Source: Sanghuangporus weigelae
Lineage: Eukaryota > Basidiomycota > Agaricomycetes > Hymenochaetales > Hymenochaetaceae
NCBI GenBank assembly: GCA_033182465.1
Contig: CP137328.1
Location: forward strand, 186,001-250,000
Direction of reading: 5' to 3'
DNA: 64,000 nt
Made by a program: the position numbers and the translations under genes. Below the pieces are notes generated by a model. That model was not told where the DNA came from. It searched no databases and saw only the letters and a list, made by a program, of their open reading frames with translations. Shown piece after piece: positions 55,209 through 64,000 of this stretch. Positions within the stretch are counted from its first letter, which is position 1, and every line of letters starts with the position of its first letter.

Positions 55209-56575
55209 GACTTTCCGATGTATCGAAAAGACACGGACTCAGAAAAGGGGAGGCGAGGGAACAAGTACGCAGTCGATTTGATGGTGATCGTAGCGAAATG
55301 GTGAAGTGGTTGTTTTCCAGATTTGTTGCTTGGCGTCTTCGAGTTCGTGCTTATAGATTGCTTACGCTATCGTGGGACCCATAACAGGAATGTATTACGT
55401 AATGATATATTTGTGGATCAAATTGATGCGTATCGTACTGTCTGAAGCTTACACGTACCTGCTTAATTCCTACCTTATAATCCTGATCTTGCTTTCGAAA
55501 GAGCTCAGTTTTAATCTCCTATTCTCACTCTGAGTGGACAGAAATGAACCTCGGCTCTGTGGCGGGAAGACTTGGAATGGATATATTGTTGCAATTGATT
55601 TGGATCATCTGCCCACATGTCGGTCAGCCAATCCAGACTGTTTATTGTCACTGAATTTAGCCCAGAGTAGTTTCCCTGCCTGAATCAAGACGTAGCCTGT
55701 CGACTACCCAGCCAGGGTTATCGGATTCCTGAAGCATGTTTCCTGATTTCCTTACGAGTCATCCCTGTCGTAGTCCGCATTGCGGCACCGCCCGAGTCAG
55801 AAGGGATTTTGTGGCCTTTCGTTCACAATATACTAATTTTACTTGGATTTATCCCATGATATTCCCGCACAAAACACATATAGATGATGCTGGCCAGAGA
55901 CAGGGGCTGATAGGCTCCTGTCGAAGATGTATCCATTGTGGCCTGTCGATGCATGCTTGTTTGGGACATCTGACTTGTGTGTATAGAATTCGTGGCCGTC
56001 TCATATCTCTGCTAAGTTCCGCCACATCAGAGTCACAGGGGAATGAGGTCTCTATTGATAGTCATGCTCATTCAGTTTACCTACTAGATGCCGCGACAGC
56101 CGCTCTTGATGTATATGACTTTTGGTCACCTTGCTATCTCTTTCGTCTATCTATTCTCCAGAAGGGCTCTGCCGTGGTTCAGCTCTTTCAGGAATGCGAC
56201 TAGAATTTAGAATCCAGGATCTTCATATTGATAGAACTTTTTTTCTGTTGAAGACTCATGTCCTCTGCACATGTGCTCCACTTGCGAACCTGTGTTCCAT
56301 ATTCTATGTCGGCCAGAAATCCTGAGTCAATATTTGTGGCCTATGAAGTCTGTAAATTCTCTTCGGAAAATGATGTTTTCTTTATGAATTCACTCTTCTC
56401 TTACACTTACCTTCTTATATCTCCAACTTTTGATGTTTACAGAATGTCCTCACAAGTAGTTTTACTCAAGTCTGAGTAGATTGTCAGTGACAGTCTTGTT
56501 TGTAGGTACACCCTTCCCAACAGATGCACTATTATTCCTCTCGACACCTTGAGGAACAACTCACTTGCCATGTAA

Positions 56576-57109
56576 ATGCCGATCAGCTATTTGGCCGTGG
56601 TGGGCAGTCCGAACGCGTCTGGTGCCGTCTTCCATTTCCAGTTGTCCTTCGTATCGCAGAATCCGAACGGCAATAAGGAATCCGTCCGTATCGATATGCA
56701 ACGGTCCTACATAGACAGGGATACTTCGATGCGCGCCATCGCGTTGGTTGAGTACAATCCGTATGAGTACTCCCAGCGTTTTGGTCCAGAACCATTCCTC
56801 GTGCCAGTGGCTCCCGGCATCACAGCCGCCATGCTACTGGAGATGATCTTCAATCAATCTCATATGGACCGGTATATGTCAGGTTTTTTCAACCAGCTTA
56901 TTTAGTTTTTCGTGCTGATTGGATGTAGTTTTGTCCACCCTGGCCAGGGTTGCAGGCACTGGTGCGCCAGTGTCCTCGATATGCTGGCTCAAAGGCGGGT
57001 TGTCGATGCTCAAGTCCCCCAGTGGTTCGCGAATTACGAAGTTGTACAGCATACAATATTTGGCGGCATGTTCCCAATGCCCCGTATTAGGGATACCTTC
57101 TACCTTTAA
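56576..57109 (+). CDS. small DUF7770-like gene, unit C
   Basis: The two main exons are open: MPISYLAVVGSPNASGAVFH, ESVRIDMQRSY, PGITAAMLLEMIFNQSHMDR (to about 56877), a short intron, then FVHPGQGCRHWCASVLDMLA ... GGMFPMPRIRDTFYL to the stop at 57109. The usual mini-exon is lost: ATGTCCTC is present near 56443 but its GT donor reads AC, a stop precedes ATG 56576, and the TATA box reads TGTAAA. Translation could start only at 56576 and would give a slightly short protein. The second intron has a weaker GTCAGG donor. It is perhaps expressed weakly or not at all. Confidence 0.6.
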
Positions 57110-57302
57110 TTTTTTTTCTACAGCAAATCAAAGCGCTTGAGAAATAACGATTCTCTTTCTTGTATTTATTAAGTCGTATACAGCCCTCCAAATAAATCTG
57201 GCATTTTATAAGGCCATTCTAGACGCCGTAGACCTCTGCTTCCTGCGACGTAGACTAGTCGGAATCTATCTTCTCATAAATGAATTAGCATGCGATCAGC
57301 TA

Positions 57303-58335
57303 TCAATCTAAGAAACCCACCAGATTCATGATATTGGACAGCAAGACATCAAGGGAGTAGGAAATAGCTCGTATGAACGGCAGCTGACCCGGCTTCTCAC
57401 AGGAGCCTGCTATAAACGGTATCCACGCGATCCAGGACGAAGGTATGTCTGAACGGCGTTCTACAAAGCTTATCATGCTCGCAGCCTCAAACCAGGATGG
57501 ATACCATCCTGCGATCGCCCAATCAATAATCCATAGCTGGCCATCGTCACCCAAGATTATATTCCGTGGATGGAGATCCATGTGTGTGAATACGAGGGGG
57601 GCATTGTCGTCGAAAGATGCACTGTCCATTCCCTCCTTCCGGAATTGTTGCATCACAAGAAGCCTATTTTGATACCATCTCGACATCTCACGGTATGAGC
57701 CAAAGGGGCCAGAACCATCCTTGGTGAACAGTCGACCATTACATTTCTGTGGGGTACCGTCATTCGAGGGAGGTCCAGGGAAAGGTGGTGGGCCTGCACG
57801 AGAAGAAAAGCAGCGTAGCTCACGGATGTAGAAACGAAGAGTAACGACAGCACGTAGACGCATCCACCACCCGAGCTGCGACCATACGTCTAATAAGACC
57901 CGACCAGGTATATACTCCTGCACGAGGTAGTTGCTGATCCAGCCATGGAAAACCCGTTCATGCATCGGGACCGGTACAGCTGTATATTGACGTACAAGCC
58001 CCGCGGAGAGGCACTCACGGATACCCGTTGAAGGAGAGCGCTTCACTATCACATCGGGAGCTATCTTTGAAACTTTGCCGCAATTGAGTTCACCAGTCTC
58101 AAAGTCGTAATATGTACCCCTATCGATTTTTTGGGACAAGTCAGCCAACTTTTCTAATTCTTCATCATTCAGCAGCGATGTGCTCAAGATGAGTTGCTTC
58201 TGCGTGAGTGTAAGTCAACTTAGCCTCGATCTAGGAACACGAGAGACCTACCTGAGGAGGCTTGGATTTACAGAGAAGTAATGGCGAGATGAGGCGGTAG
58301 AAACGACCTTCCAGACTTCCAGATGCCCACTGCAT
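57303..58335 (-). CDS. APH-type small-molecule kinase, unit C
   Basis: 326 residues in two exons (58335-58252 and 58199-57303). The start MQWASGSLEGRFYRLISP aligns with units A and B. The intron 58251-58200 is 52 bases long and contains a stop, so it must be removed. This confirms the exon structure for all copies. Features: GTYYDFETGELNCGKVSKIA, VIVKRSP, YLVQEYIPGRVLLDVWSQLG, the catalytic loop FTHMDLHPRNIIL, and LWIIDWAIAGWYPSWFE. It is more diverged from A and B than they are from each other. Substrate unknown. Tail-to-tail with small gene C. Confidence 0.85.
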
Positions 58336-58473
58336 GAGTGAGTTTTCAACGTACACATTCAATACAGATACGAAAAAAAAGAGATGAGATAAGACCTGCG
58401 TCGTGGTTGATTGCTTACGTTATTTGACGATCAAAACTCCCATTTTGGTTACTCCACCATCTTGTGCTAGTTC

Positions 58474-58865
58474 CACAGCGGGCAAACTGTTATTTAAAAC
58501 TGGAACAAATTCATAACTAGATGACAAACGAAATTTGAAGTTTAATAATGCATTTAGTCACATAATATATTTGATGTTTGTTTCTTGGCCAAATGCTAAA
58601 CTATATTTGAAATAACAATAGGGATTTAGATTCCAATTTAGTAAACAAAGAGATTATAAGTAAAGTCATGTGAGAAATGCATAAAGAAATTTGAAATTTC
58701 ATCCATGAAAATATGCTTGCATTTCTTCATGTGCGAAATTTTAAATCATCTCAAGGAAAACATTTGAAGTATCTTTTGTAATCTCTTCAAAGAAGAAATA
58801 AGATGCGTGATCAATGTGCACTCAGTGCCTGCTCAGTGCACACTCAGTAAACACTCAGTGCCTGC
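58474..58865. repeat. left terminal inverted repeat of the Pack-type element
   Basis: About 390 bases, inverted at 62,940-63,337. It includes GAAATTTGAAGTTTAATAAT, CTAAACTATATTTGAAATAA and TCAAGGAAAACATTTGAAG, then CACTCAGTGC subrepeats. Confidence 0.8.
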
Positions 58866-59071
58866 TCAGTGCATACTTTAGTCTGTGCATCCTTCTTGGC
58901 AGTATAAGCTGCCTTCTCTTCCTCAGCCTTACAGAGATCAATCTGTAAGTCTTCGATCTTGTCCTTGAGAGCTTGGATGTCGTTCGGGTCAATACGATCA
59001 TACTAGTTGTTGTCAATAAATTTTAAAGTATAAATGCTCTAAATACAGATCAGTTAACTTGCCTTTGTAAG

Positions 59072-59467
59072 TATTAGGACTCGAACATTTTCCTTTTCTT
59101 TTCTTACATCATCATTCATTTTAATATTCTTCTTTTACATTACTCATCCATTTTTACTAATCCCGTTTGCTCCATCATGGCTTATTCATCTTCAGTCATC
59201 AGCCATGACTAAATCCATTCCTTCCGACTAAGATGCTCACTAATCACACATTCCTTTCATCACATGATTTCTTAATAGAGTAGACCCCTCACACGCTCGA
59301 AGTCTATATAAGTAGTTAGTTTGACTCATTTATTTTCTTGTCTTTCTATTCTACTTACCTTCACTTCAACATAGCATGTGTCTAGCTCGGCAACTCGTGT
59401 TTAGCCTGTTGTTTGTTGTTGTGTTAACCGCCTCGAGATCGATGTCTGTTAGTCTCGCCACCTAATA
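59072..59467 (+). repeat. solo LTR, same family as the truncated Gypsy element
   Basis: 396 bases, TATTAGGACTCGAAC to GCCACCTAATA, a shortened and diverged reverse match of 27028-27482. Near-identical flanks GTAAG and ATAAG suggest an aged 5-base target repeat. It lies inside the captured MLP1/TPR piece. Confidence 0.75.
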
Positions 59468-59801
59468 ATAAGAAGCTCAGCATTCTATTCCTTTCATTGA
59501 CAGCTCTCGTCTTCAAGCCATTAAATCTGAGCATTCTTGGCATCAAGCTCAGCATGGAGCATCTTTGCTTCTTCTTTAAGTGGATTCAGTTCTGATTAGA
59601 GGTGATTGAGCGTCGTCTCAATCTGGTGTGCTTTGCATGCTTGCACTTCACTCTCTGCACAAAGCATGGCATCACTTTCATGGAGAATTTTGAGTTGGTT
59701 AATCCTTTCCAACAGTTCGGCATGCTCAGTAGAATTACTGATAGCTTTCACCACTTCTTCACACTCCTTTTGAAAGAGTTAGAATGTATTGTAAGGATAA
59801 C

Positions 59802-59945
59802 ATCAGGAAAACAGTCCAAACTACCTACAGCTATCTACAGCTATCACAGCTACTCACCACTATAGGCTGCTATATAGTGGCCTATAGTGGTGAGTAGCTG
59901 TGGTAGCTGTAAATAGATATAGGTAGTTTGGACTGTTTTCCTGAT
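59802..59945. mobile_element. 144-base perfect-looking palindrome (MITE-like)
   Basis: Arms ATCAGGAAAACAGTCCAAAC and GTTTGGACTGTTTTCCTGAT flank inner arms CAGCTACTCACCACTATAGG / CCTATAGTGGTGAGTAGCTG. It interrupts the captured coding piece. The family is unknown. Confidence 0.75.
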
Positions 59946-61385
59946 GAAGCAGAATGGTGCAGATGAACATTTGACAATGCTGCCCCTGTTTCCTCAAGAG
60001 CCTGGCTGAGATGGTTGATCTGTGCCTTTTGTCGTGCATTCTCCTGCTTGGAGAACACCAGTTGAAGGTCAATGATTTCCTTCTCCTTGCACAGATAGGC
60101 TACTATGGAATGCAGCTCCACCACACAGCCATCCACATCATCACTGTCACCTGACTCTGGCACGGTCATGTTTGATTCCGCAGCTTGACGTATACGAGAG
60201 GCCTGTGAACTGAGACTCCAGGTGCCGGTGAAGCAGGCTATTTTGTGCTGCAAGGTCTGTGTGACTATATTCTAGCTTAGAGATATGTGAGGAAGTGAAC
60301 AGAACAGCTATGCTTACCGAGCTGTAAGATCTGCAATCTCCTTGTTAAGAACTTCTTGCTGCTGGTTCCAACTAGCTTCCAATGTGGTCAAGTTCGCCTG
60401 AGCAGTCTCAGCTCAAACCGTCTTCTCGCGTAAAGAAGCACGTGCCTCACTGAGCTCCTTCTTGAAAGCGTCCACAACCTTTATCGACTTGGCATGAGCG
60501 ATGATTTCACGAGAATATTTCTCTTCAGTGGCCTTTATACAGCGAGTAAGTTCACTGATGCTCTTGACATTGTAATAGACCTACCTTGGTACGCTGCATC
60601 TGCTCTCAAATCTTGTTCTTGTGGGATGTTTGATCAGTGCGTGAGCTTGTCTCAGTGTGGCAAGTTCATTTTCAGAACCATCTAACTTACACAGCGATCA
60701 GCTTCTGAACTTCGATATCCTTCTGCAGTTAAATTTGTCGGACTGTGTCACACTCGTGGGAAAAGCTGAGTTCGAAGATCCTGACTAGAGCATTCATAAT
60801 TGAATGTTACTACACCAAAGTAGACGCGATATAGAGGAATACTTATGCTTGGCCAGGCAGGTCATGGATTTGGGACTCAAATCTTCCCAGTCTTCTTGTA
60901 TCACTTCCATTCATCTTGCCAATATCATTGTGCATTTTCTGCACATTGGCAATCAAGTCCACCATACGAGACCACTCCAGAGACAGAATTCCCATCAATT
61001 AGTCAAGTCTGCACATTCTACATCTCGAGTTAATATGAATCACAAGACGAGTTAATATACGGCTACGCACCTCCCAGGTCTTCTTTTTCGCATGAAGGTT
61101 GGAGCATTCATTCTGCAATCGCTTGATCTGGGTATTAGTAGATACAAATCCTTGGCAGCATAGTTGCATGCAATATGTAGATGTGTGTACTGATTGTGTG
61201 ATTGTTAGTTTCATTTCTGAAGATTTTGAGCTTGTCGCTCATGCATGATGTACTGTTCCTGAGCCATGCAATGCCACTCTAACCGAAACAGTGAGCTTGA
61301 CCTGTTGAGGACACAAAGAGAGTAAACTCACTCAATCCTCGTGTTAGCCTTCGCAAGTGCCACACTCAACTGGCTGGATTCACAC

Positions 61386-62900
61386 TGTAGCGCACACCGC
61401 TATTCTGGGAATCAGCGGTCGAGTATTGTACATACTTCACCAGTGTCCAACACACTGGTGTATCAGCTGCCTGAGTGACTCCAACAGTCACAAAGGGTGT
61501 ATACGACTCGATTCGATCCTTCCAAGCGCTCCGCCATACCTTAGGACGCGCCCGAGACTTCGTACATATCTTGGCTCACCCTATTTCACCTTCCATTGCA
61601 TATATGTCACATTCCAAGACCCCGAAGACCCGCTAATACTGCGCGATAGGTGCCACGCCATATTTTGTTGTCCATACTTTGTCACACTACCATTCGCCGA
61701 CCTCCGCCCCAGTCACCCGAGCGGATATCGGCACTCTGAAGCCTGGACCCAGACTCCTGAAGGGACCCTAGGCCTTTTCATTAGCGTTTCACACCGCCAG
61801 GGACCATTCCGACCTGTTTCGAGATACCCAACAGTTGCGTACCTTCATCCTAGACATTCCACAAGGTGCACTCCATTGTTTGGACTTTGCCGAAGTGGTC
61901 TCCGAGATTCGGACTTCTGATCGGAGTTCGCCGACTGGTACATCCGTCCGATCTCTCCGTCCGGTTTGTTCACCGACTTGGTTGCGCAGTTCGGAGGACC
62001 CTTCCTGGACAGTTTTCATGTTGTTTCACAGTTCCTTGCAGTCTGTCTGACCCTTATTGCGTCAGTTTCACACTCCTTGCCATGATTTCATCTTCTTTCA
62101 CAGTCTCTTGCAGTCCGTCTGACCCTTATTGCGTCAGTTTCACACTCCTTGCTATGATTTCATCCTGTTTCAGAGTTTCTTGTAGTCCACTAGACTTCTG
62201 TCTTGTCGGTTTCATGCTCCTTGTTGTGGTTTTATTACGTTTCACCTCACATCTTGTCACGATCCTACCCCAGTCCCAGATCAGTCGTTTTGTACATGTT
62301 TTGGAGCCTCATAGTCTATAAAACCTGCCCAGATGTTGTAGTTTTCAGATAGCGAATACCAGAGATCTGTTCAGCACACACATCTTCTGTTCCAAAGCCT
62401 CTCAGACCGTCCCGACCGACTCTGTCAGTTATAGAAAGCCATAGTACCCGCCTTGGGTGTCTCGTCTTCCTTGCCTAGACTAGTCCGGACATTATGGGGG
62501 TGACTCGGATACTCTCAGCTTGTCTACTTTCTTCGTCGACTCATCTCCGAGGTGATCAAGTTGCCGAAGTATTCACTCGGTTCACCGCAGCACGTCCGGA
62601 TTGGTCTCCCTAGACAACCATTGAGTATCACATCTTGCCTACGTGTATTCGCTCACCCGCCCTTTTTCCACCCTTTCAGATAGTTCACCCCGACCGTTGC
62701 GGCCGGAGCCATTCCGACTAACCGCAGTTCCCACAGAGTAGGCCGGAGTCTTGGTCTGTCTCAGGGGAGTCTTCCGGATCACCCTTCTTTGTTTGGTTTC
62801 CCCGATTCGTTCTCACTCGCTCCCTATAGGATCAAACACCCTAGCCTGCTAGGATCGCACCTACAGACCTAGTCCGATCGTCCACCTACCCTATCGATCA
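61386..62900 (+). repeat. LTR-like repeat C, copy 2
   Basis: Starts TGTAGCGCACACCGC and matches copy 1 (45653-46138) for nearly 490 bases, then continues without a match elsewhere in the window. Near 62,030-62,230 a unit of about 71 bases (CTTGCAGTC...TTATTGCGTCAGTTTCACAC) is repeated about three times. The right end is unclear, near 62,870-62,900. An open frame at its left part is shared with copy 1 but changes freely and is not called a gene. Confidence 0.55.
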
Positions 62901-62939
62901 TACAATGCTGGTACTGAAGAACTTCTTCATGATAATACA

Positions 62940-63337
62940 TGCTGATTGCGCACTGAGCAGGCACTGAGTGCACACTGATCGTGCACTGAGTGCATGCTGA
63001 TCATGCATCTTATTTCTTCTTTGAAGAGATTACAAAAGATACTTCAAATGTTTTCCTTGAGATGATTTAAAATTTCGCACATGAAGAAATGCAAGCATAT
63101 TTTCATGGATGAAATTTCAAATTTCTTTATGCATTTCTCACATGACTTTACTTATAATCTCTTTGTTTACTAAATTGGAATCTAAATCCCTATTGTTATT
63201 TCAAATATAGTTTAGCATTTGGCCAAGGAACAAACATCAAATATATTATGCAACTAAATGCATTATTAAACTTCAAATTTCGTTTGTCATCTAGTTATGA
63301 ATTTGTTCCAGTTTTAAATAACAGTTTGCCCGCTGTG
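62940..63337. repeat. right terminal inverted repeat of the Pack-type element
   Basis: Reverse complement of the left TIR, with the subterminal GCACTGAGTGC-type repeats innermost and TTTGCCCGCTGTG at the end. Confidence 0.8.
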
Positions 63338-63344
63338 TTCCTTG

Positions 63345-64000
63345 TCACATGAAGTCGTGGCTTGTTGAGCGCCTGATCAGGGACATCAAGTTTCAGAAGT
63401 GTACCTACCAACCTCTTAACGGTAAGTTTACCTTTCATCTGGCTCATGTCTCTGTCCAAGTCAGAGGAGTTTATTTTGTGGCTTTTCACTCTCAACATTC
63501 TAACCTTTCTTGGATAGATCTCACAATATTTAGCGCCATAAAATCATGTGTAGATGATCCTGGCCAGAGACAGGGTCTGATACTGTAGACCCTGGTCGAA
63601 GATAAATCGAATTGTGGCCTGTCTACGCATGCCTCTTGGGGTCATTTGACTTGTGTGTAAAGAATTCTTGGCCATCCCGTATCTCTGCTAACAGTGCTAA
63701 GTCCCACCACATCAGAGCCATTAGGGAGTGAGGCCTCTGTTGTTAGTCTTGCTCATTCGGTTTACCTATGACCTTCGGTGGCCTCTTCTATCTCATCCGT
63801 CTTTCTGTGCTCCAGAAGGGCTCAGCTCTTTCAGGAATGCGACTAGAATTTAGAATCCAGGATCTTCACATTGATGGCACTTTTCTTTCTATTGACGACT
63901 CGTGTTCTCTGCACATGTACTCCAGGAAATCACTTGCGAACCTGTGTTCCATATTCTATGTCGGCCAGAAATCCTGAGTCAGTATTTGTGGTCTAGGAAG
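63345..64000. repeat. start of tandem unit D, runs off the window
   Basis: Upstream stretch like those of units A-C, with the TTGTGGCTTTTCACTC block near 63475, the GGCTCAGCTCTTTCAGGAATG block near 63815, and TCCTGAGTCAGTATTTGTGG at 63973. In the other units the TATA box follows within tens of bases and the small gene about 100 bases later, so a fourth gene pair probably lies just outside. No gene inside the window. Confidence 0.65.

Larger units (their letters stand above)
50567..55690. repeat. tandem unit B
   Basis: Begins with CCGATATACTGTAAGTAAA, as unit A does at 22103, and keeps the same order: upstream stretch, small plus-strand gene, minus-strand kinase. Relative to unit A it has an extra block near 50720-51020 and a 1 kb hAT-like insertion (51752-52774). 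The upstream stretch has no gene I recognise. Confidence 0.8.
55690..58440. repeat. tandem unit C
   Basis: Third copy, starting near GGGTTATCGGATTCC with a shorter upstream stretch than A and B. It holds the recurring AGTCAGAAGGGATTTTGTGG block near 55795, the small gene and a kinase. It ends shortly before the TIR element at 58474. The spacer 55690-56575 has no recognised gene. Confidence 0.75.
58866..61385 (-). pseudogene. captured fragment of the nuclear-basket gene MLP1/TPR, with introns
   Basis: Coiled-coil coding pieces on the minus strand, in the order expected for fungal Mlp1/TPR: QIKRLQNECSNLHAKKKTWE near 61100, later VAYLCKEKEIIDLQLVFSKQ and RQKAQINHLSQALEETGAAL near 59960-60120, and YDRIDPNDIQALKDKIEDLQ near 58920-58985. 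GTGCGTAG- and GTAAGC-type donors and AG acceptors remain, so genomic DNA rather than mRNA was captured. The coding pieces are interrupted by a solo LTR (59072-59467) and a palindromic repeat (59802-59945), and no full frame remains. Mlp1/TPR lines the nuclear side of the pore in mRNA export. This copy cannot make it. The assignment is by remembered family pattern. Confidence 0.72.
58474..63337. mobile_element. 4.9 kb DNA transposon with ~400-base TIRs and captured host gene
   Basis: The ends are perfect-looking inverted repeats: CACAGCGGGCAAACTG at 58474 and CAGTTTGCCCGCTGTG ending at 63337, matching for about 390 bases on each side. TTC flanks both ends and may be a 3-base target duplication. 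The subterminal part has short repeats of CACTCAGTGC type. No transposase is seen. Inside are a piece of a host MLP1/TPR gene, a solo Gypsy-type LTR, a 144-base palindrome and an LTR-like repeat C. The CAC start and 3-base duplication would fit a CACTA-like element, but the superfamily is uncertain. The layout is that of a Pack-type element. Confidence 0.8.

Overview
The window looks like nuclear DNA of a mushroom-forming basidiomycete (Agaricomycetes). The host genes are split by many short GT-AG introns of about 50-60 bases. The families fit that group: a DUF6534-type membrane protein, several cytochrome P450s, a GMC oxidoreductase, a KDM4-type JmjC protein, small fungal kinases of the APH fold, and Ty3/Gypsy chromoviruses. 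I saw no rRNA, tRNA or CRISPR. All gene models are read by eye, so exon borders are approximate unless stated.

Bases 1-22,000 are host genes: a partial 3' end, a DUF6534-type protein (823-2599), an unrecognised gene (about 3341-4154), then an oxidative cluster of P450 (4833-6990, +), 14-TM MFS exporter (7493-9541, -), P450 (10290-12494, +) and GMC oxidoreductase (13371-15443, +). After these come a 7TM protein (16132-17353, +) and a JmjN/JmjC/PHD histone demethylase (18328-21918, -). The cluster has oxidation and export functions but no backbone synthase inside the window.

Bases 22,095-26,228 and 50,567-64,000 form a broken tandem array. Each unit has a long upstream stretch, a small plus-strand gene that resembles DUF7770 fungal proteins, and tail-to-tail with it a minus-strand APH-type kinase. 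Units A, B and C are present, a truncated unit start follows A, and the start of unit D runs off the right edge. The kinases are open in all three units, while the small genes show different stages of decay.

Bases 26,229-50,566 are an island of about 24 kb of nested mobile DNA lying between units A and B. It holds a truncated Gypsy element, a roughly 770-base tandem repeat carrying two solo LTRs of one family (B), and a full-length, very young Gypsy element (29311-41547) nested in the first of these. It also holds an inverted arrangement of two LTR families (B and C) and a piece of the RNA polymerase II largest-subunit gene next to a terminal inverted repeat.

Unit B carries a hAT-like element with a complete fold-back element inside it. 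Between units C and D sits a 4.9 kb element (58474-63337) with about 400-base terminal inverted repeats. It has captured part of a nuclear-basket gene (MLP1/TPR), introns included. The RPB1 piece lies beside a repeat of the same TIR family, so one transposon family may have captured two host genes here.
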